31,271 nt of DNA from Sulfurovum sp. (GTDB lineage: Bacteria; Campylobacterota; Campylobacteria; Campylobacterales; Sulfurovaceae): contig WFYB01000136.1 of assembly GCA_015490315.1 (NCBI GenBank), positions 1 to 31,271 on the forward strand, in the 5' to 3' direction. The notes under the pieces are model-generated. The model did no database searches. It saw only the letters and a list, made by a program, of their open reading frames with translations, and had not been told where the DNA came from. Position numbers and translations under genes: made by a program. Shown here piece by piece: positions 15,251-23,427 of this stretch (positions within the stretch are counted from its first letter, which is position 1; each line of letters starts with the position of its first letter).

Positions 15251-15871
15251 CTATAGCAGGGTCTGCTTGAGCTGATCGACCGATTTGATCGCATTTTGAT
15301 GCTCAGAAAAGCCCCAGTCTACCATCATATAGTCCATCCCCGCTTTCTGTGCGGCAAGCTGGTCTCTCGGCCCGTCACCGATAAAAACCGCGCGTCCTTT
15401 GGGCACCTTAACTTCATCGAGTACTTTGTAGAGCATGTCCGGTTCCGGTTTGCCCTGTGGTACATCATCATAGCATGCCACCGCATCAAAGTGGTCATGT
15501 ATATCGAGATGTTTGAGGGATTCCATCGTCGAATTACGATAAGCATTGGTCGCAAGCCCCAGAGCTTTGCCTTCTGACTTGAGCGCATCGAGCAGCGACT
15601 TGACACCGTCATAAAGTACCAGCTCCTTACCGTGATTCTCAGTATAGTACTCGGTAAAGAGTTTCTCATGGAGAGGTTCAAAACCTCTGGCATTGTAAAA
15701 TGTACGTGCCGGATCGATCGTATGGTCATTGACCTTTTTGAGGATCTCCTCAGGTTCCATCGGAGGCAGTCCCAGATGCTTTCTGACATGATTAATAGCA
15801 TTGGCTATGGTCAACGAGGAGTTGACCAGTGTACCGTCCATATCGAAGATGACAAGCGCTTTATCTTTCAT
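15251..15871 (-). CDS. HAD-family phosphatase (phosphoglycolate phosphatase-like)
   Basis: A 206-residue HAD hydrolase with the four motifs: F-D10-M-D12-G-T-L-V-N-S (nucleophile and acid), L-A-T-N-A-Y-R (motif II Thr), G-K-P-E-P-D (motif III Lys) and I-G-D-G-P-R-D (motif IV). The cap is the small helical type inserted after motif I, as in Gph and PGP-like phosphatases. The substrate cannot be read from sequence; phosphoglycolate or another small phosphate ester is plausible. It begins two bases after the stop of the PDC membrane protein gene and is last in the 18914-15251 operon. Confidence 0.85.
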   Translation of the reverse strand: MKDKALVIFDMDGTLVNSSLTIANAINHVRKHLGLPPMEPEEILKKVNDHTIDPARTFYNARGFEPLHEKLFTEYYTENHGKELVLYDGVKSLLDALKSEGKALGLATNAYRNSTMESLKHLDIHDHFDAVACYDDVPQGKPEPDMLYKVLDEVKVPKGRAVFIGDGPRDQLAAQKAGMDYMMVDWGFSEHQNAIKSVDQLKQTLL

Positions 15872-15873
15872 CC

Positions 15874-16797
15874 TTACTTTCTCAGCTTTTTATCGTTTCC
15901 ACGGCTAAATTTGATGTAAAGAGAGAGACTTAAGAGCAAAAATGAGACCCCTACGATCAGATAGACCGCAAACTCTATCTTGCTTGGATCGATCAGCGCG
16001 GATTTAAATACCAGCATCAGTGCCTCAATGGAGAGTGCGATAATGATCGATCCAAGGAATTTGACCATGGTTTGATGCGTTTCATCCGTACTCTCCCGCT
16101 TCCTATCTTTGTTTCCCAACACCTCCTCTTCGAAGATCGCCTTGACAAGGTCTATAATCGCCAAAGAGAGGGTCAGCAGGATAGTTGATTTGAAAACTTC
16201 GTTGATATCGATCTTGTTGAAATCTATACCAAAGTGTAAAAAGCCGAAAACACCTTTTAGGAACAAAAGCAATGCTACACCGAACAGGGCTAAACTAAAT
16301 GCTGCGTAAGAAATCTTACTCGCCAATCCAAAATGGGAATCAACTGATGTCGGATGTACCATTCGTAAGAGATCTTTCAGTGCGATATCGACAGCCACAA
16401 TAAAAAGCAGATTATCATTGTTGTCATAGACTGGAAAAGAGGCAGTAACCACGAGCTGGTTCGTGATCAGGGATGGATATGGGTCAGTCAATGTACAACG
16501 ATGTTCTCTGACAGTACGATAGTAATAGGCTCTGTCACTTCGGTCATCACCAATGCCCTTGCCTTTTGCATCCTTGTTCTTGGTAATATTAGGAACGATC
16601 TGAATACCGTTTGCATCGATAACATAGATCGCTTCTGCCTTTGGCAATACCTCCTGGAGGTTTTCAAGTCTATGCAGGAGTTGTTCGATGTTTCCCTCTT
16701 GCATATGTTGACTGATATGCCGCCCGATGATATAGCACAAATAGGCACGTGCCCGAGCCCGTATCTCCGAAAACTCTTTAATCTCTTTTATCTGCAT
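15874..16797 (-). CDS. Membrane protein with N-terminal PDC/Cache sensor domain
   Basis: Residues about 1-165 form a PDC (Cache-like) sensor fold: A-I-Y-V-I-D-A-N-G-I-Q, R-S-D-R-A-Y-Y-Y-R-T-V, Y-P-S-L-I-T-N-Q-L-V-V-T-A-S-F-P-V-Y-D, and I-V-A-V-D-I-A. They are followed by about four transmembrane helices (near 170-190, 210-230, 250-270, 280-300). The sensor has no preceding transmembrane helix or signal peptide, so its side of the membrane is unclear. No kinase, cyclase or methyl-accepting domain is attached. Homologues in this phylum are, as I recall, loosely named glycosylation-pathway proteins without proof. ATG 16797 is 9 nt after AAGGAG; GTG 16803 is the alternative. Confidence 0.7.
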   Translation of the reverse strand: MQIKEIKEFSEIRARARAYLCYIIGRHISQHMQEGNIEQLLHRLENLQEVLPKAEAIYVIDANGIQIVPNITKNKDAKGKGIGDDRSDRAYYYRTVREHRCTLTDPYPSLITNQLVVTASFPVYDNNDNLLFIVAVDIALKDLLRMVHPTSVDSHFGLASKISYAAFSLALFGVALLLFLKGVFGFLHFGIDFNKIDINEVFKSTILLTLSLAIIDLVKAIFEEEVLGNKDRKRESTDETHQTMVKFLGSIIIALSIEALMLVFKSALIDPSKIEFAVYLIVGVSFLLLSLSLYIKFSRGNDKKLRK

Positions 16798-16810
16798 CTG
16801 CACTTGCTCC

Positions 16811-17626
16811 TTATTTTAATCGTCCGATGACATCACCGAACATCACTTTTTGGTTGATCGCTACTTCAGGTACCATACTGCCCTTTTGCGAAAACATCAC
16901 GATGGTAGATCCCATCTCAAACCAGCCGAAAAGCTCACCGTGCTCAAGATGAAGATCCTCATAGGTATAGTGCTGCGGCTCTCTGATATCGGAGTTGGTC
17001 TTGATCCTCGGCTCGAAAGTCAGTACCATTTTACCCACATTGAGTGCACCGACAAGTACAAGGACATGTGTACGTCCCTTCTTGTCTTCACATTCGATCA
17101 CGACCCGTTCATTCTCGATAAAGAGATCCTTTTTGTTTCGCAGTAACAGAAAATTGACTGGATAGCATTTGCCGGGGATGTGGGTAGCTGAAAGTATTTT
17201 GAGATCGAGCGGCATATGGTATCGGTGATAATCGCTCGGAGAGAGATAGAAGTTGATAAACTCACCTCCTTCCACTTTTTTTGACAGCCCCTCATGGTAG
17301 CTGCCAAAGAGTGCATCGATATCGTAGGACATCCCTTTGATCTGATAGGCTTTGCCCTCTGTGACCTTGCCTGCATCTGTGATCAGCGCATCCACACCGG
17401 AGATCACTTTGCTCTTGGCTCTTGGCATGGGGACATCCACCTCCAGCGGTCTGGTAAAGAGCGCATTGAGAGACTTATAATCACAGGGGTCACGGAAGCG
17501 GCTCATATCGACCCCCATCAGCTTCACATAGCAGAGGTTAATCGCATGCTGGATCAATGCCGGAAATCTATGCTTTGCGAATCTACCGAAATAGTCCGAG
17601 ATCAACGAGGTATAGTGTCTAACCAT
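16811..17626 (-). CDS. psd: Phosphatidylserine decarboxylase
   Basis: Psd makes phosphatidylethanolamine from phosphatidylserine at the inner membrane, using a pyruvoyl group formed by self-cleavage. The cleavage motif is present as F-E-M-G-S-T-I-V-M-F (usual L-G-S-T), the serine becoming the pyruvoyl group. The catalytic Asp/His segment is L-S-P-S-D-Y-H-R-Y-H-M-P, and the N-terminal R-x-P-L pattern (FTRPLE) fits. ATG 17626 follows AAGGA by 6 nt and overlaps the end of the ferritin-like gene by 8 bp; the longer frame from 17650 is rejected. 271 residues is normal for Campylobacterota. Confidence 0.94.
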   Translation of the reverse strand: MVRHYTSLISDYFGRFAKHRFPALIQHAINLCYVKLMGVDMSRFRDPCDYKSLNALFTRPLEVDVPMPRAKSKVISGVDALITDAGKVTEGKAYQIKGMSYDIDALFGSYHEGLSKKVEGGEFINFYLSPSDYHRYHMPLDLKILSATHIPGKCYPVNFLLLRNKKDLFIENERVVIECEDKKGRTHVLVLVGALNVGKMVLTFEPRIKTNSDIREPQHYTYEDLHLEHGELFGWFEMGSTIVMFSQKGSMVPEVAINQKVMFGDVIGRLK

Positions 17627-18452
17627 TGTTTTCCTTTTTGAGATGCTCAAGCGCTTTGGTCATGAGCACGATATGATAGTTCTCCTGATTGTTGATAAAG
17701 TCAAAAAACTTAGAGAGCTCCGGACTGTCCTTGGCGACCGCTTCAGCAAGTTTGACACACTCCTCTTTGGCGGCAAGCTCCTCATCTATCCCTTTGGTCA
17801 AGAACTCAGTGACATCATCTATCTGATATAGTTCCGGCATCACGACACGCGGTACAGCAAGTATCCCCATCTTTGCCATCATGTCACCAAAACGTTTGAA
17901 ATGGAAGAGACTCTCTTCGATCAAAATCTGAAAGATCCTGTTGAGATAGGCATCGTTACTATGGGCTCTAAGATAGTTGTAGATCATGATTAGCTCATAC
18001 TCTTTGTAACTCTCCTCGAACAAAAAGAGAGTCAATGCATCTCTCGCCTCCTGAGACAACTTGATCTTGGGACACTCACGCTTCATATCAAATGCCGTGA
18101 TCACTTCATCATCCATGTGCAGCAGCACTTCACGCATATAGCGTATATCGCCGGCGATCCTGCTGTCAAGTTCCTTGTCCGGAGAACTCAAAAGCTGCAG
18201 ATCAATCTCATTGAGTCTATTGATGATGTCATGCAGAAGCTCGCGCAGCCGTGTTACTTTGATTGGGACAGGGTCACGGTCATAGGTGTAGCTCTCACCC
18301 AGCTCGATCAGTTCATACTCCAGCCAGGTAAAGTGCCTGAAAAGAATATCGGCAAAATCAAACAGTACCTGCTTGTTGCTTGTCTGACTCATACAGCCTG
18401 CCATCAGGGTTTCCAGCCATACTTCATGGGTTTTGATCATTACGGTTTTCAT
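17619..18452 (-). CDS. Ferritin-like di-domain protein, putative iron binding
   Basis: This all-helical 277-residue protein seems to contain two ferritin-like bundles. Candidate metal ligands are the repeated Glu/His pairs: E-Y-E-L-I-E-L-G-E near residue 45, E-E-S-Y-K-E-Y-E near 145, E-E-S-L-F-H-F-K-R-F-G near 178, and Q-E-N-Y-H (ExxH) near 257. No signal peptide or membrane segment is seen. It starts directly after the IscU-like gene (stop TAG then ATG) and overlaps psd, placing it in one operon. A link to iron handling is suggested by family and neighbour only. Confidence 0.7.
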   Translation of the reverse strand: MKTVMIKTHEVWLETLMAGCMSQTSNKQVLFDFADILFRHFTWLEYELIELGESYTYDRDPVPIKVTRLRELLHDIINRLNEIDLQLLSSPDKELDSRIAGDIRYMREVLLHMDDEVITAFDMKRECPKIKLSQEARDALTLFLFEESYKEYELIMIYNYLRAHSNDAYLNRIFQILIEESLFHFKRFGDMMAKMGILAVPRVVMPELYQIDDVTEFLTKGIDEELAAKEECVKLAEAVAKDSPELSKFFDFINNQENYHIVLMTKALEHLKKENNG

Positions 18453-18914
18453 CTATTTCTCTTCCTCGTTTTGGATTTCCTCTTTGGGAGTGCAACTCTG
18501 TGAGACATTGTAGGTAAGAATAGGGTGTTGAGGATCTTCCTGTTGCTTCTCATAGGTATCTACTGCCGCCAGCAACGCCAATGCGACCATCTCGGAACAG
18601 GCAGCATCTTCAGGGGGGAGCTTGCCAAGCAGATCCATCGTCGCCGCCACAAGGTTTTTGACACCGTTAAAGTTGAGATCACGCGCCTCTTCGGTCAGCA
18701 TAGAACCCGCTACCACAGTCGTACTGCAGCCTACCGCCTGAAAAGCGATATCTTTGACATAGGGTTGATCCTCATCTTCCCCTACTTCGATATGTACGAC
18801 GACCTTCTCACCGTTTTGCGGATTTTTCCCGATCCCGTGCAACTGGGCACTTTCAAGTCTCCCATAGTTTTTGGGCTCCATCAGATGTTCCAAAAGCTGT
18901 GCATCGACTTTCAA
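18453..18914 (-). CDS. IscU/NifU-N-like scaffold paralogue lacking the first ligand Cys
   Basis: The fold signature of IscU is recognisable: H-L-M-E-P-K-N-Y-G-R-L at the start, I-A-F-Q-A-V-G-C63-S-T-T near the middle, and A-C106-S-E-M-V-A-L-A-L-L near the end. The canonical first Cys and Asp (P-x-C-G-D) are replaced by P-Q-N34-G-E36, so only two of three cluster-ligand Cys remain. It may not hold a normal [2Fe-2S] cluster and could instead be a carrier or regulatory paralogue. No cysteine desulfurase is adjacent. The start is TTG at 18914, supported by AAGGAG 6 nt upstream. First gene of the five-gene minus operon. Confidence 0.8.
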   Translation of the reverse strand: MKVDAQLLEHLMEPKNYGRLESAQLHGIGKNPQNGEKVVVHIEVGEDEDQPYVKDIAFQAVGCSTTVVAGSMLTEEARDLNFNGVKNLVAATMDLLGKLPPEDAACSEMVALALLAAVDTYEKQQEDPQHPILTYNVSQSCTPKEEIQNEEEK

Positions 18915-18941
18915 GATTGCTCCTTACTCTTAATTAAGATA

Positions 18942-18947
18942 ATTATA
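18942..18947 (-). promoter_or_regulatory. -10 box for the IscU-like operon
   Basis: TATAAT on the minus strand, 27 nt before the TTG start, in the 141-bp divergent spacer. No -35 match. Confidence 0.45.
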
Positions 18948-19020
18948 CCCTTTTGTAATGAAAAATCCCCATAGATCGAATATCCTGACGGACAGACCGA
19001 AAAATAAATGGAAAATAGGA

Positions 19021-19026
19021 TATGAT
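19021..19026 (+). promoter_or_regulatory. -10 box for the exonuclease gene
   Basis: TATGAT on the plus strand, 29 nt before the ATG at 19056 in the same divergent spacer as the IscU-like promoter. Confidence 0.35.
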
Positions 19027-19055
19027 TTGCTTAGCAAACAGAAAGGATCGAGACA

Positions 19056-19793
19056 ATGGCAAAATATGTACTCTTCGATACAGAGACTACAGGAAACAGA
19101 GAAGAGGACAGGATCATTCAGGTCGGTGCGATGATCGTCCATGACAAAGCACACATCGAAGTCTATGATGAGCTCTGCTCCACCACACAACCTATCAGTA
19201 TCGAAGCGATGGAGGTACACCATATCACTCCGGATATCATCGAGGACAAGGTACCCTACCGCCAGACTGAGTTTGCCGCCAAGGTCGAAGCCTACAACGA
19301 ACCGGAAAACTTTCTGATCGCCCACAATATCGGCTTTGATCTGGGGATGTTGGAGAAAGAGGGGTTTGAAAACCACTATACACTTATAGACACAGTACGC
19401 TGCGCCAAACATCTGCTGCCTGAGAGCCCCTATCACAGACTACAGTACCTGCGCTATGCACTGGGGCTCTACAAGATAGAAAAAGAGGAGGCAGAAAAAC
19501 TCGGTATCACCATCAAGGCACACGATGCGATCGGTGATGTACTGGTGATGAAACTACTGCTTTCCAAACTGGTGCAGCTCACTCAGGAGCGCTTTGCTGG
19601 AGTCAATCCTATGCAAAAGATGGCAGAACTGACCCAAACACCTGTACTTATCAAAACATTCAAATTCGGGAAATATAAAGAGAGGGAGATCGAAGAGATC
19701 GCCCGCGAAGATATGGGGTATCTCAGATGGATGCGAAACAACCTCGATCTCGATGAAGATATGGTCTATTCACTCGACTATTACTTGAACTAA
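19056..19793 (+). CDS. DEDDh 3'-5' exonuclease with ExoX-like C-terminal module
   Basis: The catalytic set of DnaQ-type exonucleases is complete: D8-T-E10-T-T-G, A-H-N-I-G-F-D95, and H156-D-A-I-G-D161. After residue 200 comes a G-K-Y-K-E-R-E-I-E-E-I-A-R-E-D-M-G-Y-L-R-W-M segment, the small C-terminal module seen in exodeoxyribonuclease X-like proteins and thought to contact DNA. It is likely a repair or proofreading-type nuclease; no polymerase domain is present. AAAGGA precedes the ATG by about 9 nt. It converges on the CZB gene with only 5 bp between stops. Confidence 0.9.
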   Translation: MAKYVLFDTETTGNREEDRIIQVGAMIVHDKAHIEVYDELCSTTQPISIEAMEVHHITPDIIEDKVPYRQTEFAAKVEAYNEPENFLIAHNIGFDLGMLEKEGFENHYTLIDTVRCAKHLLPESPYHRLQYLRYALGLYKIEKEEAEKLGITIKAHDAIGDVLVMKLLLSKLVQLTQERFAGVNPMQKMAELTQTPVLIKTFKFGKYKEREIEEIAREDMGYLRWMRNNLDLDEDMVYSLDYYLN

Positions 19794-19798
19794 AGGCC

Positions 19799-20263
19799 TT
19801 AGACAAGCTCCTCTATTTCGCTATCGCTGATCACGGAGATACGTTTTTCGAGCATATTGATCTCTTCGATCAGTTTTTTGGATATCTCCTCCATCTGCTC
19901 GAAATATTGTGCCGCCATAGCACTTTCCGATTCGGATACCTTCTTTTTGGAGCCAAAAAGTTTGGAGAAAAACCCTTTTTTCTCCGTGTCATAATAGATC
20001 TTGAAAATATTGAGATAGATATCATGCAACTGGAAATGTAGCTGTTCTATATTTTGCATACTGTCTGCGGGATTGTTACGTATGGCATTGAGTATCTGCC
20101 CGTCACTGTAGAACCACTTTCCAAATTTGCACTCTGTGGAGTTGACCGGTATAGACTCCTCATTGACGTCAAATCCGGAGATCAGAAGTTTGGCGCGCTG
20201 TACCCAGTTGATATGTGCGGCTTTTGCGGCACGTAAATGTCCGAGGATATCTGCTTTGTTCAT
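19799..20263 (-). CDS. Stand-alone CZB (chemoreceptor zinc-binding) domain protein
   Basis: The protein has the CZB zinc ligands H17, C45 (in E-C-K-F-G-K-W), H76 and H80 (in L-H-F-Q-L-H-D-I-Y). In characterised CZB proteins the zinc-bound Cys acts as a redox (hypochlorite) switch attached to chemoreceptors or cyclases. Here the domain stands alone: after residue 90 only a Lys-rich linker (GFFSKLFGSKKK) and a C-terminal acidic helix follow, with no signalling output domain. It may act in trans on a receptor. AGGA precedes the ATG at 20263. Confidence 0.85.
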   Translation of the reverse strand: MNKADILGHLRAAKAAHINWVQRAKLLISGFDVNEESIPVNSTECKFGKWFYSDGQILNAIRNNPADSMQNIEQLHFQLHDIYLNIFKIYYDTEKKGFFSKLFGSKKKVSESESAMAAQYFEQMEEISKKLIEEINMLEKRISVISDSEIEELV

Positions 20264-20366
20264 GACTTCCTATCCTTTTTTATCCAAAATAATTTACCAA
20301 GATATTAACACTATATTATTTAGGTTAAGTTTAATAGATAACAATCGATTATAAAGTCCCGTTTTT

Positions 20367-20527
20367 GCCCAAATCTCGAAAGATAAAACTTGCAGTCGTC
20401 ATAACGCTAATGTGTAGAGGGTTTGGGTAAAATTTGAGTTGCACCCATAGGTTCGGTGATGATTTTACTCAGAGCCCATGCACGTGATGGTTGTGACGAA
20501 TGCTGTTTTATATTGAGAGCTTTGGGC
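20367..20527 (+). repeat. Long palindromic intergenic element, copy 1
   Basis: The 344-bp gene-free stretch 20264-20607 is dominated by this element. From GCCCAAATCTCG at 20367 to its mirrored end GAGAGCTTTGGGC at 20527, the whole 161 bp folds on itself around a CATA loop at 20446-20449, with interrupted pairing along both arms. Positions 20429-20467 match 36 of 39 bases of copy 2 (24069-24107). The rest of 20264-20366 is AT-rich with no feature I can support. Confidence 0.75.
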
Positions 20528-20554
20528 TTTGGTACATTCAAAGTCAAAAGTGCC

Positions 20555-20560
20555 TATAAT
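20555..20560 (+). promoter_or_regulatory. -10 box upstream of the GluRS-like gene
   Basis: Perfect TATAAT, 28 bp after the end of repeat copy 1 and 48 nt before the ATG. If this is the main promoter, the palindrome lies upstream of the transcript, not inside it. Confidence 0.45.
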
Positions 20561-20607
20561 TACAGAATTAAAATATATAGTTACAAATAAGTTCCGGAGT
20601 ATGCTTT

Positions 20608-21888
20608 ATGCTAAGATTTGTCCCGTCACCGACCAGTGATATGCACATCGGCAACCTCAGAGTCGCCATCCTCAACTATCTTGCCGCCAAAGTACGCAAT
20701 GAAGCATTCCTTATCCGTATTGATGACAATGACAAAGAGAAGATCATCGAGGGCAAAGATACAGAGATCATGCAGATCATGGAGAAGTTCGCGCTCAAGC
20801 ATGACGAAGTCTATCATCAGAGTGAGCATCACCGTATGCATCAAACACTGGCACTTCGTCTCTTCCAGGAGGATAAAGCCTTCATCTGTACCTGCGAAGC
20901 AGGCTCACCTGATCTTTCTCACACAGAAGAGAACCTATGTAGCGGACCATGTCTCCAGGCAGACAAAGAGAGACTCGGCAAACTTAAAGCAGAGGGCAGA
21001 CCTTTTGTGATCCGTATCAAAGCGCCTCAAGAGGAGATCACTACTACCGACCTGATACGAGGTGACATCACCACTGCTGCGGAAGATATGGAGAGCTTCA
21101 TCATCCTCAAATCCGACGGTACCCCTGCACGTACATTCGCTACAGCCTGCGATGATATGCTTGGCAGTATCTCGCTGATCATTCGCGAGAGTGATCTGCT
21201 GAGCGAAAGCTCCAAAGAGCATCATATCAAATCACAATTGGGCTATACAGAAGAGACAGACTATATTCATCTACCCCCACTGATCTCCTCTACCGGAGAA
21301 CCGATAAAAGAGATCACGATCAAGAGACTCTTTGAAGAGGGGTTTCTCCCTGATGCGATCATCAACTATCTGCTGCTGTTGGATTGTCCCGGTGCCCCTG
21401 AAGAGATATTTACACTGCCCGAAGCGATACAATGGTTCAAACCTGAAGATCTCTCTACAGAAGCGGTACGATTCGACATAGAGCAACTGCGCAAGATCAA
21501 CAGAACACACCTCATGATGATGGATGACAAAAAACTCTCCACACTTTTTGGCTTTGCCGATGCGGATATCGGAAAACTCGCCAAACTTTATCTCGGCGAT
21601 GCTTCTACGATCAATGCACTCGAGGCAAAGTTCAAACCTATCTTTGCGCCAAAGCCCTTTGAGACAAAGTGCGGTAAAGAGATGCGTCTACTTCAGGAGA
21701 TCATCGCCGAGGCACCTATGATCAACGACTTTGAGGCTTTCAAGTCCTATCTTCTCCAAAAGAGCGGACTTGACGAAGCCCAGCTTGACAAACCGCTGCG
21801 TCTCTTGCTCACCGGTACCCCAAATGGGCCGCAGATCAGTGAGATCTACCCTTATATCAAACCCTATCTACTGGAGGTAGCTTCATGA
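20608..21888 (+). CDS. gltX: Glutamyl-tRNA synthetase-like protein with degenerate active site
   Basis: The protein aligns end to end with Campylobacterota GltX: opening M-L-R-F-V-P-S-P-T, HIGH motif H13-I-G-N, closing L-R-L-L-L-T-G-T-P-N-G-P, and 426 residues. Several hallmark sites differ. The R-I-E-D-T-D motif reads R-I-D39-D-N-D. P-T-Y-N/H-F-A reads P-A-R175-T-F-A. R-G-E-D-H reads R193-E-S-D-L. The segment that should hold KMSKR reads G-E-P-I-K-E-I-T-I-K-R (230-240) and is about four residues short. Arg3 and Arg193, expected to bind glutamate, remain. Aminoacylation activity is therefore doubtful. The yggT start overlaps its stop by 4 bp. Confidence 0.85.
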   Translation: MLRFVPSPTSDMHIGNLRVAILNYLAAKVRNEAFLIRIDDNDKEKIIEGKDTEIMQIMEKFALKHDEVYHQSEHHRMHQTLALRLFQEDKAFICTCEAGSPDLSHTEENLCSGPCLQADKERLGKLKAEGRPFVIRIKAPQEEITTTDLIRGDITTAAEDMESFIILKSDGTPARTFATACDDMLGSISLIIRESDLLSESSKEHHIKSQLGYTEETDYIHLPPLISSTGEPIKEITIKRLFEEGFLPDAIINYLLLLDCPGAPEEIFTLPEAIQWFKPEDLSTEAVRFDIEQLRKINRTHLMMMDDKKLSTLFGFADADIGKLAKLYLGDASTINALEAKFKPIFAPKPFETKCGKEMRLLQEIIAEAPMINDFEAFKSYLLQKSGLDEAQLDKPLRLLLTGTPNGPQISEIYPYIKPYLLEVAS

Positions 21889-22160
21889 ATGCACTGCTTT
21901 ATGCTGTCGCACAGACACTTCACACTGTTATCAATCTCTATATCTGGATCATCATCATTGCGGCACTGCTTAGCTTTGTACGTCCCGATCCCTACAATCC
22001 AATTGTTCAGGCACTCTACCGTCTGACAGAACCGGTACTTGGATTTATCCGCCGCAAGATGCCCTTTGTGATCTTTTCGGGTATCGACCTCTCTCCCCTG
22101 GTTGTGATCATCGGGTTGCAGTTGGTCGACAACTTCATGATGCGTCTGATATTTGGATAA
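21885..22160 (+). CDS. yggT: YggT-family membrane protein
   Basis: A 91-residue integral membrane protein with two hydrophobic segments (about 13-32 and 64-84) flanking the family signature S-F-V-R-P-D-P-Y-N-P-I-V-Q-A-L-Y-R-L-T-E-P-V-L. YggT proteins have no settled molecular role; they have been linked to osmotic response and division-site or septal functions in some bacteria. The ATG overlaps the gltX-like stop (ATGA), and the slt ATG lies one base past its TAA, so the three form one operon. Confidence 0.9.
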   Translation: MNALLYAVAQTLHTVINLYIWIIIIAALLSFVRPDPYNPIVQALYRLTEPVLGFIRRKMPFVIFSGIDLSPLVVIIGLQLVDNFMMRLIFG

Positions 22161-22161
22161 G

Positions 22162-23427
22162 ATGCGCACCAAAACGATCCTCTTCGTGCTGCTTTTGGGC
22201 ACGGCTGCCCTCTCGGCAAAAACACTGAGCTACTGGCAGGTACACAACATGCCTTCCAGTGTGGAGAAAGACTACTATATTTGGCGTTTTCTCTCTCAGA
22301 AGTTTACCACACCCCTTGAAGCAAAAAATATCATCAAAGAGGCAAGCCATCTCAACAAAAAACTTAAGGTCGCATATAAAAAGAAGACTGGGTACAACCC
22401 TCCCGCTATCCAAAGCAAACGTGCCACCACCCCGGATCATATCTGGAAAAGAAGAAGCCGTGCCAACAAATATTTCAAATATGGACTCAAACTTCTGCGT
22501 GAAGGCAAACCGCAAAAAGCCGCTGCTTATTTCGATGCTGCCCGCAAAAACTACTTCAAGCGCTATGAGAAGGATAAGACCCTCTTTTGGCTCTACCTTG
22601 CAACGAAAAAAAAGGTCTATCTCGATACCCTTCGCCAAAGCTACCATCCCAATATCTATACCCTCATGGCAGCCGATACGGTCAAGGGCAAATACCCTGA
22701 TACTGTCACCTATAGGATACGACAGAAAAAAACACCTGGATTTAATATCAAAGACCCCATTGCATGGGCAAAAGTCAAAGCGCAAATCAACCGCCTGAGC
22801 GATCTCGATGACCTTGCCAAGAGATACGAATCACAAGAGTGTATCGGTATCCATACCTATATCAAAGCCAAAGCCTGCAAACATACCAAGGCCTTCTTCC
22901 CGATGCCCTACCGTGATATCATGCAAAAACTCCCCAAAGAGCGTCAGGCACTCATCTATGCGATCGCAAGACAGGAGAGCCGATTTGTACCGGCATCTGT
23001 CTCAAGGAGTTTTGCTCTGGGGATGATGCAGTTCATGCCCTTTTTGATCGATCATATCGCCAAGCAGAAAGGAGAGAAGATAGACTATGATGAGATCTTT
23101 GATCCCAAAAAAGCGATCGAGTATGCAGACTATCACCTTGACTATCTGACCAAATACCTCCATCACCCACTCTTTGTTGCATATGCCTATAACGCCGGTA
23201 TCGGGTTTACCAGACGTTATCTCAAAAATCCAAAACATTTCCGTAACGGTCCCTACGAGCCCTATATGAGTATGGAGATGATGGAGAATATACAGGCAAG
23301 AGAGTATGGCAAAAAAGTCTTGGCAAACTATGTGATCTATATGAACAAACTCGGTGTACCCACCCGGATATTCCCACTCATGGAGATCTTGACGACACCG
23401 GGGAAAACCGATACTTTTAGAAAGTAG
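22162..23427 (+). CDS. slt: Soluble lytic murein transglycosylase
   Basis: Slt cleaves glycan strands of peptidoglycan in the periplasm. A signal peptide (MRTKTILFVLLLGTAALSA) is followed by a helical region with solenoid-like repeats (about 30-255) and the goose-lysozyme-type catalytic domain: A-R-Q-E272-S-R-F with the catalytic Glu, then S-F-A-L-G-M-M-Q-F-M-P and A-Y-N-A-G. At 421 residues it is shorter than E. coli Slt70, as in other Campylobacterota. ATG 22162 is chosen over the TTG at 22153, which lies inside yggT. Its 3' end overlaps an opposing lipoprotein gene by 11 bp. Confidence 0.94.
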   Translation: MRTKTILFVLLLGTAALSAKTLSYWQVHNMPSSVEKDYYIWRFLSQKFTTPLEAKNIIKEASHLNKKLKVAYKKKTGYNPPAIQSKRATTPDHIWKRRSRANKYFKYGLKLLREGKPQKAAAYFDAARKNYFKRYEKDKTLFWLYLATKKKVYLDTLRQSYHPNIYTLMAADTVKGKYPDTVTYRIRQKKTPGFNIKDPIAWAKVKAQINRLSDLDDLAKRYESQECIGIHTYIKAKACKHTKAFFPMPYRDIMQKLPKERQALIYAIARQESRFVPASVSRSFALGMMQFMPFLIDHIAKQKGEKIDYDEIFDPKKAIEYADYHLDYLTKYLHHPLFVAYAYNAGIGFTRRYLKNPKHFRNGPYEPYMSMEMMENIQAREYGKKVLANYVIYMNKLGVPTRIFPLMEILTTPGKTDTFRK

